A model generated the notes under the pieces. The model saw only the letters and a list, made by a program, of their open reading frames with translations, did not search any database and was not told the origin of the DNA. A DNA stretch of 64,000 nt, taken from contig JAKTNV010000064.1 of NCBI GenBank assembly GCA_022747635.1, positions 1,245,450 through 1,309,449 of the forward strand. Reading direction: 5' to 3'. Each line of letters starts with the position of its first letter. Position 1 is the stretch's first letter. The position numbers and the translations under genes are program-made. This stretch comes from Hetaerina americana. Its lineage: Eukaryota > Arthropoda > Insecta > Odonata > Calopterygidae. Positions 43,946 through 54,726 of the stretch are shown in pieces.

Positions 43946-44884
43946 GCATACATCCCTGGCAGAACAAAGGACGAAAGTCGCGAGTCACGTGGTAGAGCTT
44001 TGAGGTGAGGGGAGGCGACCAAGGAAACTGCGAATATCGAAATAGAAAATGATACATAATAAAACCGTGGCTTGGGTTTTGAGAGAGGCTGTTCGCGTGT
44101 GCCGGAGAGGATGTCGTAGGAGGGCGCGAGGCGGGCCGGGCCCTGGCCAGTGGCTCGGAGGATGGCGAATTAGGGGCGGGCAGAGGGGGGGGAGGTGGCT
44201 TCCCACGTCGAGTGGGGGAGGAGGGCTGGTGAATGCGTGCGAGTGTATTGACTCAAATGTGCGGGCGGGGGGGGAGGGAGGGAGGGGGAGGGTAGAAAGG
44301 AGGAAGATAAATGCAAGTGGATTAACGACCCGATTCAAGATTCCCTCCCCCCCTCCGTCCACTCTCCCACAATGCCCCAGGAGGAGTCCCCTCGGGCGGA
44401 GGGTCACTGCCTCCCTCCCCTCCCTCCGCCCTCAAGAATATTATCTATTGATTATCTCCACCCCCCCAACACCCCCCCCCGGAGCGTTACTCTTAATGCG
44501 TTCCGCCATGAATAAGGCGCCGCCATACCGCAACAGGAAGGAGCGAGCCGACGGAATTCTTTTCCATTTTTCTTACCGCCGCTGCCCCCTCCCCCCGTTT
44601 CATCGCCCACCGCACCCTCCCCGCCACTTACTCACTCCCCCCTCCCCCCCATCCCCCCCCTCTCTCCCCCCCCCTTACCCTCCCTCAGACGGAGCGACTC
44701 CACGGCCCAACGACGCGTTCGCCCGGCGATAAATCAAGAAGTCATTCCAGGAAGGAAGGAAAAGGGAAATATACGTAAAATCAGAGACCGAACTGCAAAT
44801 GCGTATAACACGAGTTTTCCTTGGTTGGACGACGGCCGCTGGCCATCGACGTTTCGGTCTCTTTTTGGAGACCTGTTCGAGATC
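43946..44884. other. GC-rich islet with G-quadruplex potential
   Basis: G tract at 44264-44293 (runs of 3-8 G separated by A or C) and C tracts through 44340-44690. A 227-codon plus frame (44049-44732) overlaps a 140-codon minus frame. Both are biased and have no domain. Confidence 0.55.
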
Positions 44885-44885
44885 A

Positions 44886-45110
44886 TTCATCTACATCTTC
44901 CACTGCAAGACACTAAGGGCGTGTGTGTGGCAGAAGATGTTAAGGTCACCGGCTACCTGCATCCACGCAAATACCCAGAGTTCCATCAAAAAGGTGTGTG
45001 GCAGGGAATGTAAACGCTGAATATAAAATAAAGCTATTGGGGTGAGGAGTATATTTTAGAACTACTTGTTCTATTACGATAGGTTCATTCGAATTAATTA
45101 CTCTGCCTCA
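44886..45110 (-). mobile_element. two adjacent LINE tails
   Basis: 44886-44965: CATCTACATCTTCC, CACTAAGGGCGTGTGTGTGG, GTTAAGGTCACCGG (family A-like, hairpin partly lost). 44968-45110: ATACCCAGAGTTCC, AAAAGGTGTGTGGCAGGG (family B-like). Neither has an ORF. Confidence 0.55.
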
Positions 45111-45369
45111 TGATTTTGCGAAAGCTGCTGCGTCGTTGGAATTGGAGTAGGATAGAGACGCTTCCTTCCTGTTTAATCGAAAGGGACATGTATCCAGGAT
45201 ATTGCGCAACTAAGAGAATATATTAATCTGCGCGGCGTCCAAAATGTTCGCCGTTCGCCAACTCGAGGTGAGATCGGGTCCACGCCGCGCTGCGCCGTCG
45301 CACTTTTCATTTGAATATTTTCTGTGGGACACTACGGCACACACACTTCTACTCAGTATAGAGTTGCAT
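45111..45369. other. unassigned sequence
   Basis: No gene or repeat recognised. Confidence 0.4.
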
Positions 45370-45712
45370 GCCCGGGAAATAATACAATTTCCCCTTCTTA
45401 CTTTCCAGTTCTGCGAGACATGTCTTGCTATGATGGAGATCTCTACTACGGTATTTATGGTCGTGGTCCATTTTGATGCCCTCCTCTTTCGTATAGGAGT
45501 GACCTTTTTCATTGGGTGAAATTGTTATTTGTTTTTAACAAAGTTTTCCGCCAGGATGGATTTAAAGATGCACGTTTTTCGGAGGTTTTTAGTGAAGGTT
45601 TTTTTCCCTTTTCCCTCCCTCCACCCTATGCGTCATCCATCCCACTTGGTGTTCGCAACCCCTGCCTCATATCTTCACGGTGAATTGCGGGGTATTTATG
45701 TAGATGTACTTT
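45370..45712 (+). mobile_element. tail family C (LINE-like 3' end)
   Basis: Aligns with 27900-28245 along its length and ends GCGGGGTATTTATGTAGATG, a terminus very close to that of family A. Confidence 0.65.
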
Positions 45713-46049
45713 ATTGTAAGTATATCTACTTCTGAAAACTACCCCGCAGGTCGTCGCAGTTAATTGTGACGGGGATGATTGGTCTCCGGCCATTCCACTT
45801 CTACCGCACTGCTTCCATAAACCCCTTGCGATCCACCCTCGTGGAAGGGGGCGACTACACTCACCATCCCTGCAATGCTCGTCATGCACATTACAATTGT
45901 CAGTGGTAATGAGTACGCAAAGAACGCAAATGAGGAATTCCATTCGTTTGGGTTGACTAGAATCGTATATCGCAGTCACTAACTAACATCGGGTCGAATT
46001 CAACTCATGCAGGGCGGTCAATCCACGAATGAATTAGCGGGAGATCGGA

Positions 46050-46340
46050 ATGTGCGGTGGCTAGCGTACTGGCCCCCGCCCTGAGGGCCCAGGTTCGAAT
46101 CCCACAGGTGACAGATATTTTTCAGTGGCATCTCGATCCCTACTTGGGGTGGTGCTTCGTGGAGGGCACTTTGAGTGCGTGCGCCGTCCGTCGGATGGGA
46201 CTTAAAGCTGCGGGTCCCTTGGTGCCTTCCGTTAAGAGTAGGCTAATGCCGACGCCGGGTTTCTCTCCACCCTTCATCCTTTCCCATCTATCCCTAATGG
46301 CGTAAATGACCTCAGTCGTCGGTTGCTACCCTTAAATCTA
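46050..46340 (+). repeat. tRNA-derived SINE family 3
   Basis: TGGCTAGCGTACTGG at 46058-46072 fits box A, and GGTTCGAATCC at 46092-46102 is an exact box B. About 230 nt of unrelated body follows to CTACCCTTAAATC. The spacing and the promoter match are the best in the window. No clear target duplication. Confidence 0.75.
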
Positions 46341-46384
46341 CTACGACTACAAATGCATTAACTCTAGGGTTTTATTTAGCTGAC

Positions 46385-47260
46385 AGTACACCACCCACAG
46401 AGCATAAGGGTGCTTGGCAGGGGATGCCATGAAGTCAGATGAGGAGAAAGTTAACTCAAATGTTCCTATTTACTCCCCCATTTCTCAGTGTTTCCCCCTT
46501 TAACCCTTGTCGCGAATAATGTGCGGGAAAAACGGTTGCTTGAATCTGTCCCCTCGGCAGTCCATCTCTTTAATTCTGGCACTATCCTGCCCATGTCATT
46601 GGGGGGCTGAATCATATCCTCCATGACTGATGCAAACCCTCGCGAATGGTGTCATTGCGATCGATTGAATCTCAGGGTCCGATTAAAGCTTGGGCTAAAA
46701 GGAAGTGAAAGCAATTCTTGGATTTACCACTTGGACACGGCTGAGAGACGTATACTCCTAACAAAACAAAACACAAAAGAAACAACCAAGATGGCGCACA
46801 ATGATGTCGGAAGAGCATTAGGGCAACCAAGGAAATTGCATTCGAGATATAAACTCAAAACCGTCGTCGGAGAGCCATTTTGAAAAGACACGGGAAATTG
46901 CCCCACACATTCTAAGGAAATCACACGTATGCGGATCACTCAGAGCGCTCCAAAGAGCTTAAAAAGAAAGATTCGGTGCGACTCCTTGGCAGGAAGGCGC
47001 CAAGGCTTTCCGGTCATTAGTTACGGCATTGCGAGGAAAGCTACCAAGCATAGAGTCCCTTCCATCTACATATTTCAGGAATTCACTGCCTGCAATTTGA
47101 TACAAACGAGCATGAGTATAGCATGAGGTGTTCCCTGATTTTCTTTTATTTTCCATATTCACCGAGTAATAAACCCATTTTTTTAATTTTCGAACTAAAT
47201 GGTGAGAAAATGTGGCGACAATCAGAGATATACCAGGAAAAATATTAAGTTGAACCAGAG
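46385..47260. other. LINE tail scrap and unassigned sequence
   Basis: 46390-46440 resembles a diverged LINE tail (CACCACCCACAGAGC, AAGGGTGCTTGGCAGGGGATG). The rest has no recognised repeat. An 86-codon frame at 46623-46883 has no domain. Confidence 0.4.
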
Positions 47261-47264
47261 AAGA

Positions 47265-48560
47265 CGCGAGAGAGATGGAAGGTCATTTGGAGGTAGGGCA
47301 TACACGGAGATAGGGACTCTTTACGCTCAGCCTTACTCGATGGCGAGATGAAAAGGGCATTAAGGGAATTGAAATCAAATAATCATGGAGTTTAGACGAC
47401 ATTTGAACGGACAACTTAAACGATTAGGAAAAAGTGGAAGGAAGAGTCTGTATGGACTGATTCGTAGAAACTGGCTGGAGGGCTTCAACAGATCAGTGTT
47501 ATTTCCTGCTCGAAAAAGATATCATCATGTGAGGCTAAATCATGTGAGTACTACATGATAAATAAGTTTGATATCCCAAGTAGTTAAAGTGGTTCTCAGG
47601 ATCAACAACATAAGGATTGAGAGTAGGGCAAATGATTACTTAGGGGATGACCAGTTTGGGTTCAGGAAGGGGAGAGGTAGGAGTGATGCCATTGCAGTAA
47701 TGAGATTATTAATGGAGAGGAATATAGTACACAACCAGGAGGTATTTCCCTGTTTCATATATTTCGAAAAAACGTTTGATAGAGTCAATTGGGAAAAACT
47801 AATGAGTATATTGAAGAAAATAGGTATCGGTTGGAGGGACAGGATGCGAATCCGCAACCTGTACATGTCTCAGACTGCTCAGGTGCGGATGGGAAACGGG
47901 GAGTAGGGATAAGGAGTGTTAGGAAGAGGTGTAAGGCAGGGTTGCCCATTATCACCGTTGCTGTTCAACCGGTATGCAGAGGAAATGATCAAAGAGGCAT
48001 GGGAAGAACTGGAGGTAGGAATGAAAGTGGGCGGGGAATTCTTAAAATCAGTTAGGTTCGCTGATGACCAAGCTTTAGTTTGTCAGTCAGTCAAGGGGTT
48101 GCAAGCATTGCTGAGTGAATTGGAAATTCAGTGCGACAGGTACGGGATGAGAATCAATATTAATAAAACAAAGGTTATGTGGTTTTCGGGATAGGAAGGA
48201 ATAAGTGAATCGTTAAATTAATAGGGTAAAAACTAGATCATGTGAATCAGTTTACCTGCCTTTGTTGCATATGTAGCGTAGTTTTGTCCCGCGCCGAAAG
48301 ACGCTCATTGAAGCAGGATCGACATAGGTTGTAGGATTGTGAAATATGGGTGTGGAGGATGGTGGGGGAGGAGGGAGGATTTTTGGGAGAACTCCTAAGG
48401 AGGCAGGAAAAATGAATTAAGGGGGTATTGACCGGCAGTGGGATGTTGAAGACCGTGATAGAGGGGAGAATGTTGGGCAAATGAGGACGGGGCAGGAATA
48501 CGATAGGAATGCTGTATGGGTTAAAAGGAGGAAGAAAGTACTCAAAGAGACCTAATACAG
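47265..48560 (+). pseudogene. RTE-like LINE, second copy (RT to 3' end)
   Basis: DNA and protein follow 37090-38240. ALRELKSNN and a decayed linker come first. Then 47568-47906 has QFGFRKGRGRSDAIAVMRLL, CFIYFEKTFDRVNWEKL (the catalytic Asp region reads YFEKTFDR, Val-Asp replaced by Ile-Tyr), and 47916-48194 has LGRGVRQGCPLSPLLFNRY, VRFADDQALVCQS and YGMRININKTKVM. The 3' coding end near 48310-48510 keeps SLKQDRHRL-like and KGVLTGS-like parts. Stops at 47907 and 48194. 5' truncated in the linker. Confidence 0.9.
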
Positions 48561-48649
48561 AGGGGATGCTGGATTTTGTTTGTTAGGAGAGACAACAAAA
48601 TTGTAGTTGTACCGGCAGGTAGCCTCCAGAGTCAATATAAAACATACCT

Positions 48650-49135
48650 TAACTGTTAGAATACTGATTGTAATAATCGTGTGAAGAAGAGCAGATTTGT
48701 TAAAATTTGCCGTGGAAAACGTGGTAGTGTATCACATATCGTTATAGGAATAAGTTCGGGGATCACGAGCGGAGCAAAGGTCAACTTTCAGATTAAATCT
48801 GTTTTATCAAATGGAAGAAGGTAATCTTTAGAAAGGATATTGACATTTTTTATGAATCTTAATACAGAAGAGAAAGAATAAGAAGAGATAAGGATAATAA
48901 GATGAGAATGATGAAGGGTAGAATCGGTGCATTTAAAATGCATATTTCTTATGTTTATAATCAACTGCCAAAGAGGCACTAAACCATGGCGGGGAAACAT
49001 ATTATGGAGGTATCATGATCTAAAAAACAAACCGCATCAAAAGGTATCGTACAGTTCCTTATAGCCTGATTATTACGAAGGAATAATTTTATAATTTCAC
49101 TACTCCTCAGTTTTACATTTTATCGTTTTAGTTCT
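48650..49135 (+). pseudogene. LINE ORF2 C-terminal relic
   Basis: KKSRFVKICRGKRGSVSHI resembles the QRRxARFV block of CR1-group RT. About 200 bases later GRIGAFKMHISYVYNQLPK resembles the FKxSFFPRxIxxWNxLP end. Decayed; direction inferred from motif order. Confidence 0.55.
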
Positions 49136-49465
49136 TTTATGCTGTTTCTCGACAGTTGAGAAGCGATTGAGAGGGGATTTCCGGAGAGACTCGCGGGAGA
49201 ATCGGTGGTCGCGGTTCGCCGAAGACAACTGCGGGCATCACGCTTCCACACCCCTTTCTGTGCTGAAGAGCGCCAATTTGGTATACTGCAAAATAAAAAC
49301 GAATAATTTTATTGTGGAATGATTTCAATCCCGATTAACCAATGGATGTTTGTTCACAGTACATGTATTTTCATGCGTGTAAATAAAATAAGACTTTCGC
49401 ATTCATATATACTCCTCTGTGGATGCATGAATTTGTTCGTTTTGCATGTGATTTTGTTCTTTTTT
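49136..49465. other. unassigned sequence
   Basis: No gene or repeat recognised. Confidence 0.4.
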
Positions 49466-49540
49466 ACCGGTAGTGACCTAACAGCCCCCGCCACACGCCC
49501 TTGAGGCGTCTTACGGGGTGCAATGTAGATGTAGACGATG
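49466..49540 (+). mobile_element. family A LINE tail
   Basis: TAGTGACCTAACAGCCCCCGCCACACGCCC, GGCGTCTTACGGGG and AATGTAGATGTAGACGATGG: hairpin with a damaged 3' arm plus the terminal repeat. Confidence 0.8.
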
Positions 49541-50330
49541 GACCACCCCCTCTAAAATTATCATAATTTTTACCTTCTTCTAATAATGGCACACCATTCC
49601 ACTGTTGGCAATTTTTCCTTGTTTCAGAAGAGTTGCGCAGAGTGTTTCGTTAAATTTACGAGTTTCTCAACCCCACATTATCGATATATGAAGATTTAGA
49701 CATTTTAAATACTAAACGTATGAATGTTTGGGCATTTTCCCTAAAATTCAGCTTGAGAAAGAATTCGTTGAACCAAGGCATCGTCAAAGCACCTTTGAGT
49801 ATCAGAACTCGTTAACGTCATTCCTCGGGGAAGGAAATTCGACCGTCGAAATGAGTAAAAGCCTCAGCCGTCACTCCTCTGCTATCGGTCGGATTCCGTG
49901 ATTTTGAATTCCACGCAGAGCATTATGGCCGTATGATAACACAAATGAATTTTCGTGAACGGCACGGCTAAAATAATTCGTCAGTCACTACAAATAGGGG
50001 AAAATCATTGAAAACGACGCAGACACACAGATGTCTAATGGGTTATCTGCCTGTCTGATGGCTCCTCGGATCACTTTATCGGCCGCGAATGAAATAAGGA
50101 GATCATTTCACACCCTGCCATGATTTCGCCATTTATCATTTCAACGGATTGAGAGTACTCCAAGGATGAACGACGCGACCCCTTCCTTCTCTCTCTCCGT
50201 CAGGGATAGATGAGACAAAGGGTGAGCATTATCGCATTAGCATTGTTATTAATTTCTCCCTCTCGGTGTTAAGAAAAAAGAGGAGAAGAAAGGGGGAGAG
50301 GACGGGTATGTTCAGGCGGATGCACGGGGA
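49541..50330. other. unassigned AT-rich sequence
   Basis: No gene or repeat recognised; purine-rich near 50270-50310. Confidence 0.4.
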
Positions 50331-50332
50331 TC

Positions 50333-51612
50333 CATATTTATTTATTTATACATACCCCGCAGGCCACCGCTAAGGTGTGTGGCAGGGAGTGAATACACAC
50401 CAGAATAATTTTTCGCGAACATGACCCTATCACGGTCGAACAATGTTTATATGATCCCCTATCGTTCGTGGCTAAATAATGGCATCTTAAATGTATCCCT
50501 GTTCTACACTTAATCTCTCCAGTTTTATTGACATAACCTCTCCTACCATAGAGTACGATGGAGTTGATTATACATTTTCGGCATATTTTGCTAAAGAGAC
50601 ATCCTTCCAATTCATGCAAGAGCTTCAATCTGTCATTCAACCTTCGCTCTATTGAGTGAGTCCCAGGCTAGATCCTCTAATATTTTGGATTCGCTATTCA
50701 GTTTATCATAGCAATGTTTTTCAAATCTAGCTCATCTACGCTGCACGCGATCCAATTCGATAATTAGGTCCAAAACGTGAGTATCCCATTTAAACTTTCA
50801 GCATTTCCTATATGAGACTTAAGATAGCATTTATCTTTGATTTTTTCATCACATTTCCCCAATATTATTTCAATTAATCCGAATTTTTGTCACCTTTTTC
50901 ACATATTCCCCGGACGTGTTTTACCCAGGAGAGGTCGCGAGTGAGGGTCACGCACAGCTATTTCATTGAGTCTTCACATTCCATTTCGGTATTCCAATAG
51001 GCGTTCAATGGCGTGAAATAGGCGTTCGGCTGGAAATTGCTCTTTTTCCAATAATTTATGGCGACATATTTTTTTGAGTTTCATTCTAATTTCCAAGTGT
51101 CCGTTGTACAGTATAGCATTAAAGCCACCTGACAAAGCTGCTGCGTCCTCAGGATCGCGGATATCACGGTAAACCACTGAATTGTCGGCAAATAAATGTA
51201 TCTTACTGGTCACTAGGGAGTCAATGTCGTTAACGTAAAGTAGGAATAAAAGAGGTTCGAAAAAACTTCCCTGGGGAACCCCTGAAGTCACTGCTACCGC
51301 TTTCAACCTAACTCCATCTATCACTACTCTTTGAACCCGACCATTCAAAAAGTCTTTAATCCAACCCAGTATATTTTTATCTGCGCAACATGATTCTAAC
51401 TTTGCGAGTAGTTTACTATGAGGTAATTTGACGAAAGCTTTATTAAAATCTACAATAATCGCATCCACCGGAGCATTGCTCTCTTCCGAAGTAAGAATAT
51501 CATGAACAAAAGCGTAAGTTGTGTCTCGCAGTATTTACCCTTTTGGAAACCGTGCTGATTTTTCTTTGATAACTTCTGATTACCGAGGTATCTCATCTTC
51601 GAATGACTCCTG
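50333..51612 (-). mobile_element. family B CR1-group LINE, 5'-truncated, with mariner empty site
   Basis: Minus-strand 3' end at TTTATTTATTTATACAT (an ATTT-type tail), hairpin at 50354-50385, tail, then RT. The open piece 51468-50974 (164 codons) has IIVDFNKAFVKLPHSKLLAKL, LGWIKDFLNGRVQRVVIDGV, TSGVPQG, LLFLLYVNDIDS and IHLFADNSVVYRDIRDP (FADD changed to FADN). Upstream, NQHGFQKGKYCETQLT is one frame away. TA at 50678-50679 is the site occupied by a mariner in the copy at 38283-39450. Confidence 0.9.
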
Positions 51613-52370
51613 AAGACAGATCGAACGTTTCGTCCCCCCGCTCGTGAGCTTGCTTGCCTGCCTGTCAGCCTGCCCTCTCCCTCGCCCCCTCTCACTTTCG
51701 GGCATCCGTAAAGGGGGGGTAAATCCCACCCCCCCTCGTTCCCTCGCGAGTCTTGAACAACGATTCACCCCGGCGGCGATCCCAAGACCCCCAGCGCTTC
51801 ATGACACACGCACCCCTCGATCCCCTCCCCTTACCTCTCCAGCCGCACCGTGATTCCCCCACCCCCCTCTCGCTTAAACGCGCTCCCCTCTCCCTTTGTT
51901 TTGCCCTCCCCCCCTCCCGAAGGCAGACGGGGGAGGGGGCGGAGGCCCGAGGGAAGGGCACAACGGACCGGTGATCACGGGGCCGCTCTCTAGGTCTGGC
52001 TGCTGGAAGATCGCTTTGCTTTCAAGGGGGGGTGGAGGGAGAAGGGAAAGAGAGAACAGGGGCAGCCTGGAGTCCCCATCCCACCGTCTCGTCCTCCGGC
52101 CCTTCGACTGAGCGAGTGGGTGAGAGGGTGTTCCGTCCGAATGGGCGGCAGACCCACCGATGGTGGCCGCTTGATCCCCGCCCGTGTGCAAACTAGGCCA
52201 GTGGGTAGGAGGGGAGGGGATGGGGTCTGTTGGGGAGGGAGTGGAGGGGTGAAGGGGGCGCGGTTAGTGCGTGGATCCCCGAGTGCGCGGAACTGCTTCC
52301 CCGGCTCCTTCGCCGCACCGATGCCCACTGCTCCAGCTGCGGAACGACTCAAGTTCCACGATGATGAGGC
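51613..52370. other. GC-rich islet
   Basis: C runs at 51729-51735, 51859-51866 and 51908-51914, G runs at 51930-51945 and 52026-52032. Frames on both strands overlap; no credible exon. Confidence 0.5.
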
Positions 52371-52430
52371 CTACATCTACATCTACTTAATACCCCGCAA
52401 GCCGCCGCAAGGGCGTGTGGCGGGGGCCTA
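52371..52430 (-). mobile_element. family A LINE tail, minimal copy
   Basis: CTACATCTACATCTACTTAA, then CCCCGCAAGCCGCC, GCAAGGGCGTGTGGCGGGG: the stem-loop and terminal repeat only. A roughly 60-bp copy implies extreme 5' truncation. Confidence 0.8.
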
Positions 52431-53049
52431 CAGTTTCCTGTTTCCCAGAAAGACAAGCGATTACGTTCAAGATCAAGGACCAACTCGTTGCAAAACGGAA
52501 AGGTGTGAGGAGCCGCTTATTCCGAGGTAAAGAAGGCGAAGCAACGGATGCAACCCGCACCAACTAGGGCGTAAATGGCATCGTTAGGGAGTTCCATAGA
52601 CCTACCTCATGGAGTCTACTTCTTGTTTTGGTACTTTCCATTTACCTAGGTGTGTCAACTCTATCCATCACTGGAGTTTCTGAGCATATGAAATAGGAAG
52701 GAATAAAACTGATCCACAACTACATATCAGGTAGACCACCGCCACACGGAGACAGGTATTGCAGAACTGGGAAGCAAGAATGGGAAATAACCCACGGCCA
52801 CCCAACTAATGACGACGCGGGCAGAAAATTTGGGACCCCGCAGTTTGGCAGCGCACCGCGTGAGGCACCAGCCCCGAGGAGAGGGAAGAGGGGTGGACGA
52901 TTGAAAAGACAACTGAATACGATTATGGAAGGTTTTAACATGCAGCACGTTAGATGTTATTCAGTCCTACTCATTCCTACAAGAAGGGATCTCCTACGGA
53001 TCTTACGAGATGATTACAGAAAGCATGCTTACAAGTGAAAGTATTCATT
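52431..53049. other. unassigned sequence
   Basis: No gene or repeat recognised. Minus frames at 52720-52948 have no domain. Confidence 0.4.
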
Positions 53050-53475
53050 CCGTAGGCCCCGAGACAGGCAAACATTCTTGTTGGTTATGACCCTACAATT
53101 GCCAATGTCCGTGGAAATAAGTAGTTCTTGAGTCTCCTAGTTCTAGCGCCTATTTCTCGAATTTTAATTTCAAGATCTAAATGCCAATGCATGCTGAATT
53201 GAGAGTCATTGACGAGAGCCAAGCACTGAAACAAAATTCATTTAAAAGGTTCAGTTTAGCGTTGAATCGTCGCCGTTCTAATGATTCCCAAAGCAACTCT
53301 AGAAGCATTTCTGTGACGCTTTTCGTTTTGGGGTAGCAGTTTTATAACGAATCGGGCCACCCTCCTTAATTAATTCCCAATTTCCCGAATGAGGCCTTCA
53401 TCAGTCGGATCGCATGCCCTAAAACATGCATATTCTAAATAAGGTCTCCCGAGAGCATGGAAGCAACGGCCCTTG
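53050..53475 (-). pseudogene. LINE RT C-terminal fragment
   Basis: Minus strand: ETLFRICMF in place of HLEYACxxW, TDEGLIREIGN, RRVARFVIKLLPQNEKR and YLFPRTLA. Same position in RT as the other C-terminal pieces but a distinct lineage. Stops in all frames. Confidence 0.65.
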
Positions 53476-53889
53476 ACCTTATATTCGCCCCCGCGGAGAG
53501 GAAAACCCTGAGGGGATGTTTACCTCAGGCAGCTAGGGGAAAGGATCTGCCCCTTCGCTGATGGGTGAATTTCACGCGCCGGATAGGGGCCTTCGTTCTA
53601 GGTGAGCTCAACCCTCTCCTATAAAGGGAACCTTTGGGTTGATATCTGTGGATTGGATGTCTCCGTGTCTAATTAAATATAATAAATAATTTAATTCTGT
53701 TTTAGTTCCAGCGTTGTGAGTTTCTCTAATGAGTAATTTTACATTTTTCTTTAGATATTCGGGTAAAAACCTTGAAGTTACATTTCTGGAGGGGACTAAT
53801 GTTTAATCTGGGTTTCACCAGTTTATTTATCGACGCGTGACCTGAACTACCAGCGTTTTTAATTATCGTTTACTGGAACAATTCAAGTC
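53476..53889. other. unassigned sequence
   Basis: No gene or repeat recognised. Confidence 0.4.
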
Positions 53890-54235
53890 AAACGCTAACG
53901 TAAAGGCATCAGTCCAAACAAATCGCTAGGAAATCCCTGCTCGCGTATGGAAAGCGATGGCCTCAGAAATAGATCCTCTCCTGCAAATAATATTTGATGA
54001 TTTTTTCTAAAGCCCAGTACCCAAAAACTGGCAAGTAGCTAATGTCAGGCCCACGTTAAAAAAGGCGACGGAAAGAACCGAGTGATAGCCGACCCATTTC
54101 CTTCCCATTCATCCCACGCAAACTTGCATAAGTACAGAGTACAGAGTACATAATTGTAGGTTCAATCATGAAATATCTCGCTTCCCAGGATTCCTTTAGG
54201 AACAAACTAACACGGCTTGCGTCACATCCTTCTCA
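53890..54235 (+). pseudogene. family A-like RT, N-terminal part
   Basis: RVWKAMASEIDPLLQIIFDD, VPKNWQVANVRPTLKK (the fingers), FLPIHPTQTCI and RVHNCRFNHEISRF. Parallels 34470-34730, the same segment in the family A copy. Ends where the Penelope-like piece begins. Confidence 0.75.
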
Positions 54236-54456
54236 AAGCTTTCTCTTCCTAGATCCAATCTCAGCAGAAAAGAGAGCGCGGCAATCAAAGGGCTGACGGA
54301 CGCCGACTCGTAATTGAAGCGGATAAGGGCGACGCCACGCATGCAGTCGTGATGACGAAGGACGAATGCCAAAGCAAATTATCAAAGCTCCTGGATAACG
54401 AGTCGTATCGAGAACTGGAGTCCGAACTTGCTGCGAAAATACAACGGAAAAGATAA
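54236..54456 (+). pseudogene. Penelope-like element, N-terminal RT-region fragment
   Basis: 54260-54313 reads LSRKESAAIKGLTDADS. One frame over, 54301-54456 reads RRLVIEADKGDATHAVVM, then SKLLDNESYREL. Penelope-like elements have LTxxExxAIxxL, then VIxxADKGNATVVM, then LLxDxxYxxL upstream of their RT domain; the order and spacing fit. One frameshift. The RT core and GIY-YIG endonuclease are not found here. Confidence 0.75.
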
Positions 54457-54502
54457 ACCATCTTTGACCATTCTTCGATCCCACCAGAGGAACGATGGCA
54501 CC

Positions 54503-54572
54503 TTAGTGACCCAACACCCCCCGCCACACGCCCTTGCGGCGGCTTGCGGGGCATTATGTAGATGTAGATTTG
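54503..54572 (+). mobile_element. family A LINE tail
   Basis: TAGTGACCCAACACCCCCCG, CACACGCCCTTGCGGCGGC, TTGCGGGGCATTATGTAG and ATGTAGAT: a clean plus-strand hairpin and terminus. Confidence 0.9.
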
Positions 54573-54725
54573 TATATATCTGTACTGGAATCTATCTCCC
54601 TTATTTTATCTTTGTCGTCCGATCTACCCATTTAGTGTGGGGCCATTATAATTCCTATAGTGTCATCGTAAAATTCGTTTGTTATGAACATTTCCAAAAG
54701 TCTTTCTCGCTTGTCGTCTTCGTAC
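54573..54725 (-). pseudogene. family A ORF2 C-terminal scrap
   Basis: Parallels 11015-11170 (CTGGAATCTATCTCCC, CCATTATAATTCC, AAAAGTCTTTCTCGC). Sits between a plus tail and a minus tail. Confidence 0.8.
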
Positions 54726-54726
54726 T

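Noticed and set aside
44049..44732. 227-codon plus-strand open frame
   Set aside because: Translates homopolymer-rich DNA (Gly/Arg then Pro/Ser) and overlaps a minus frame; no family features.
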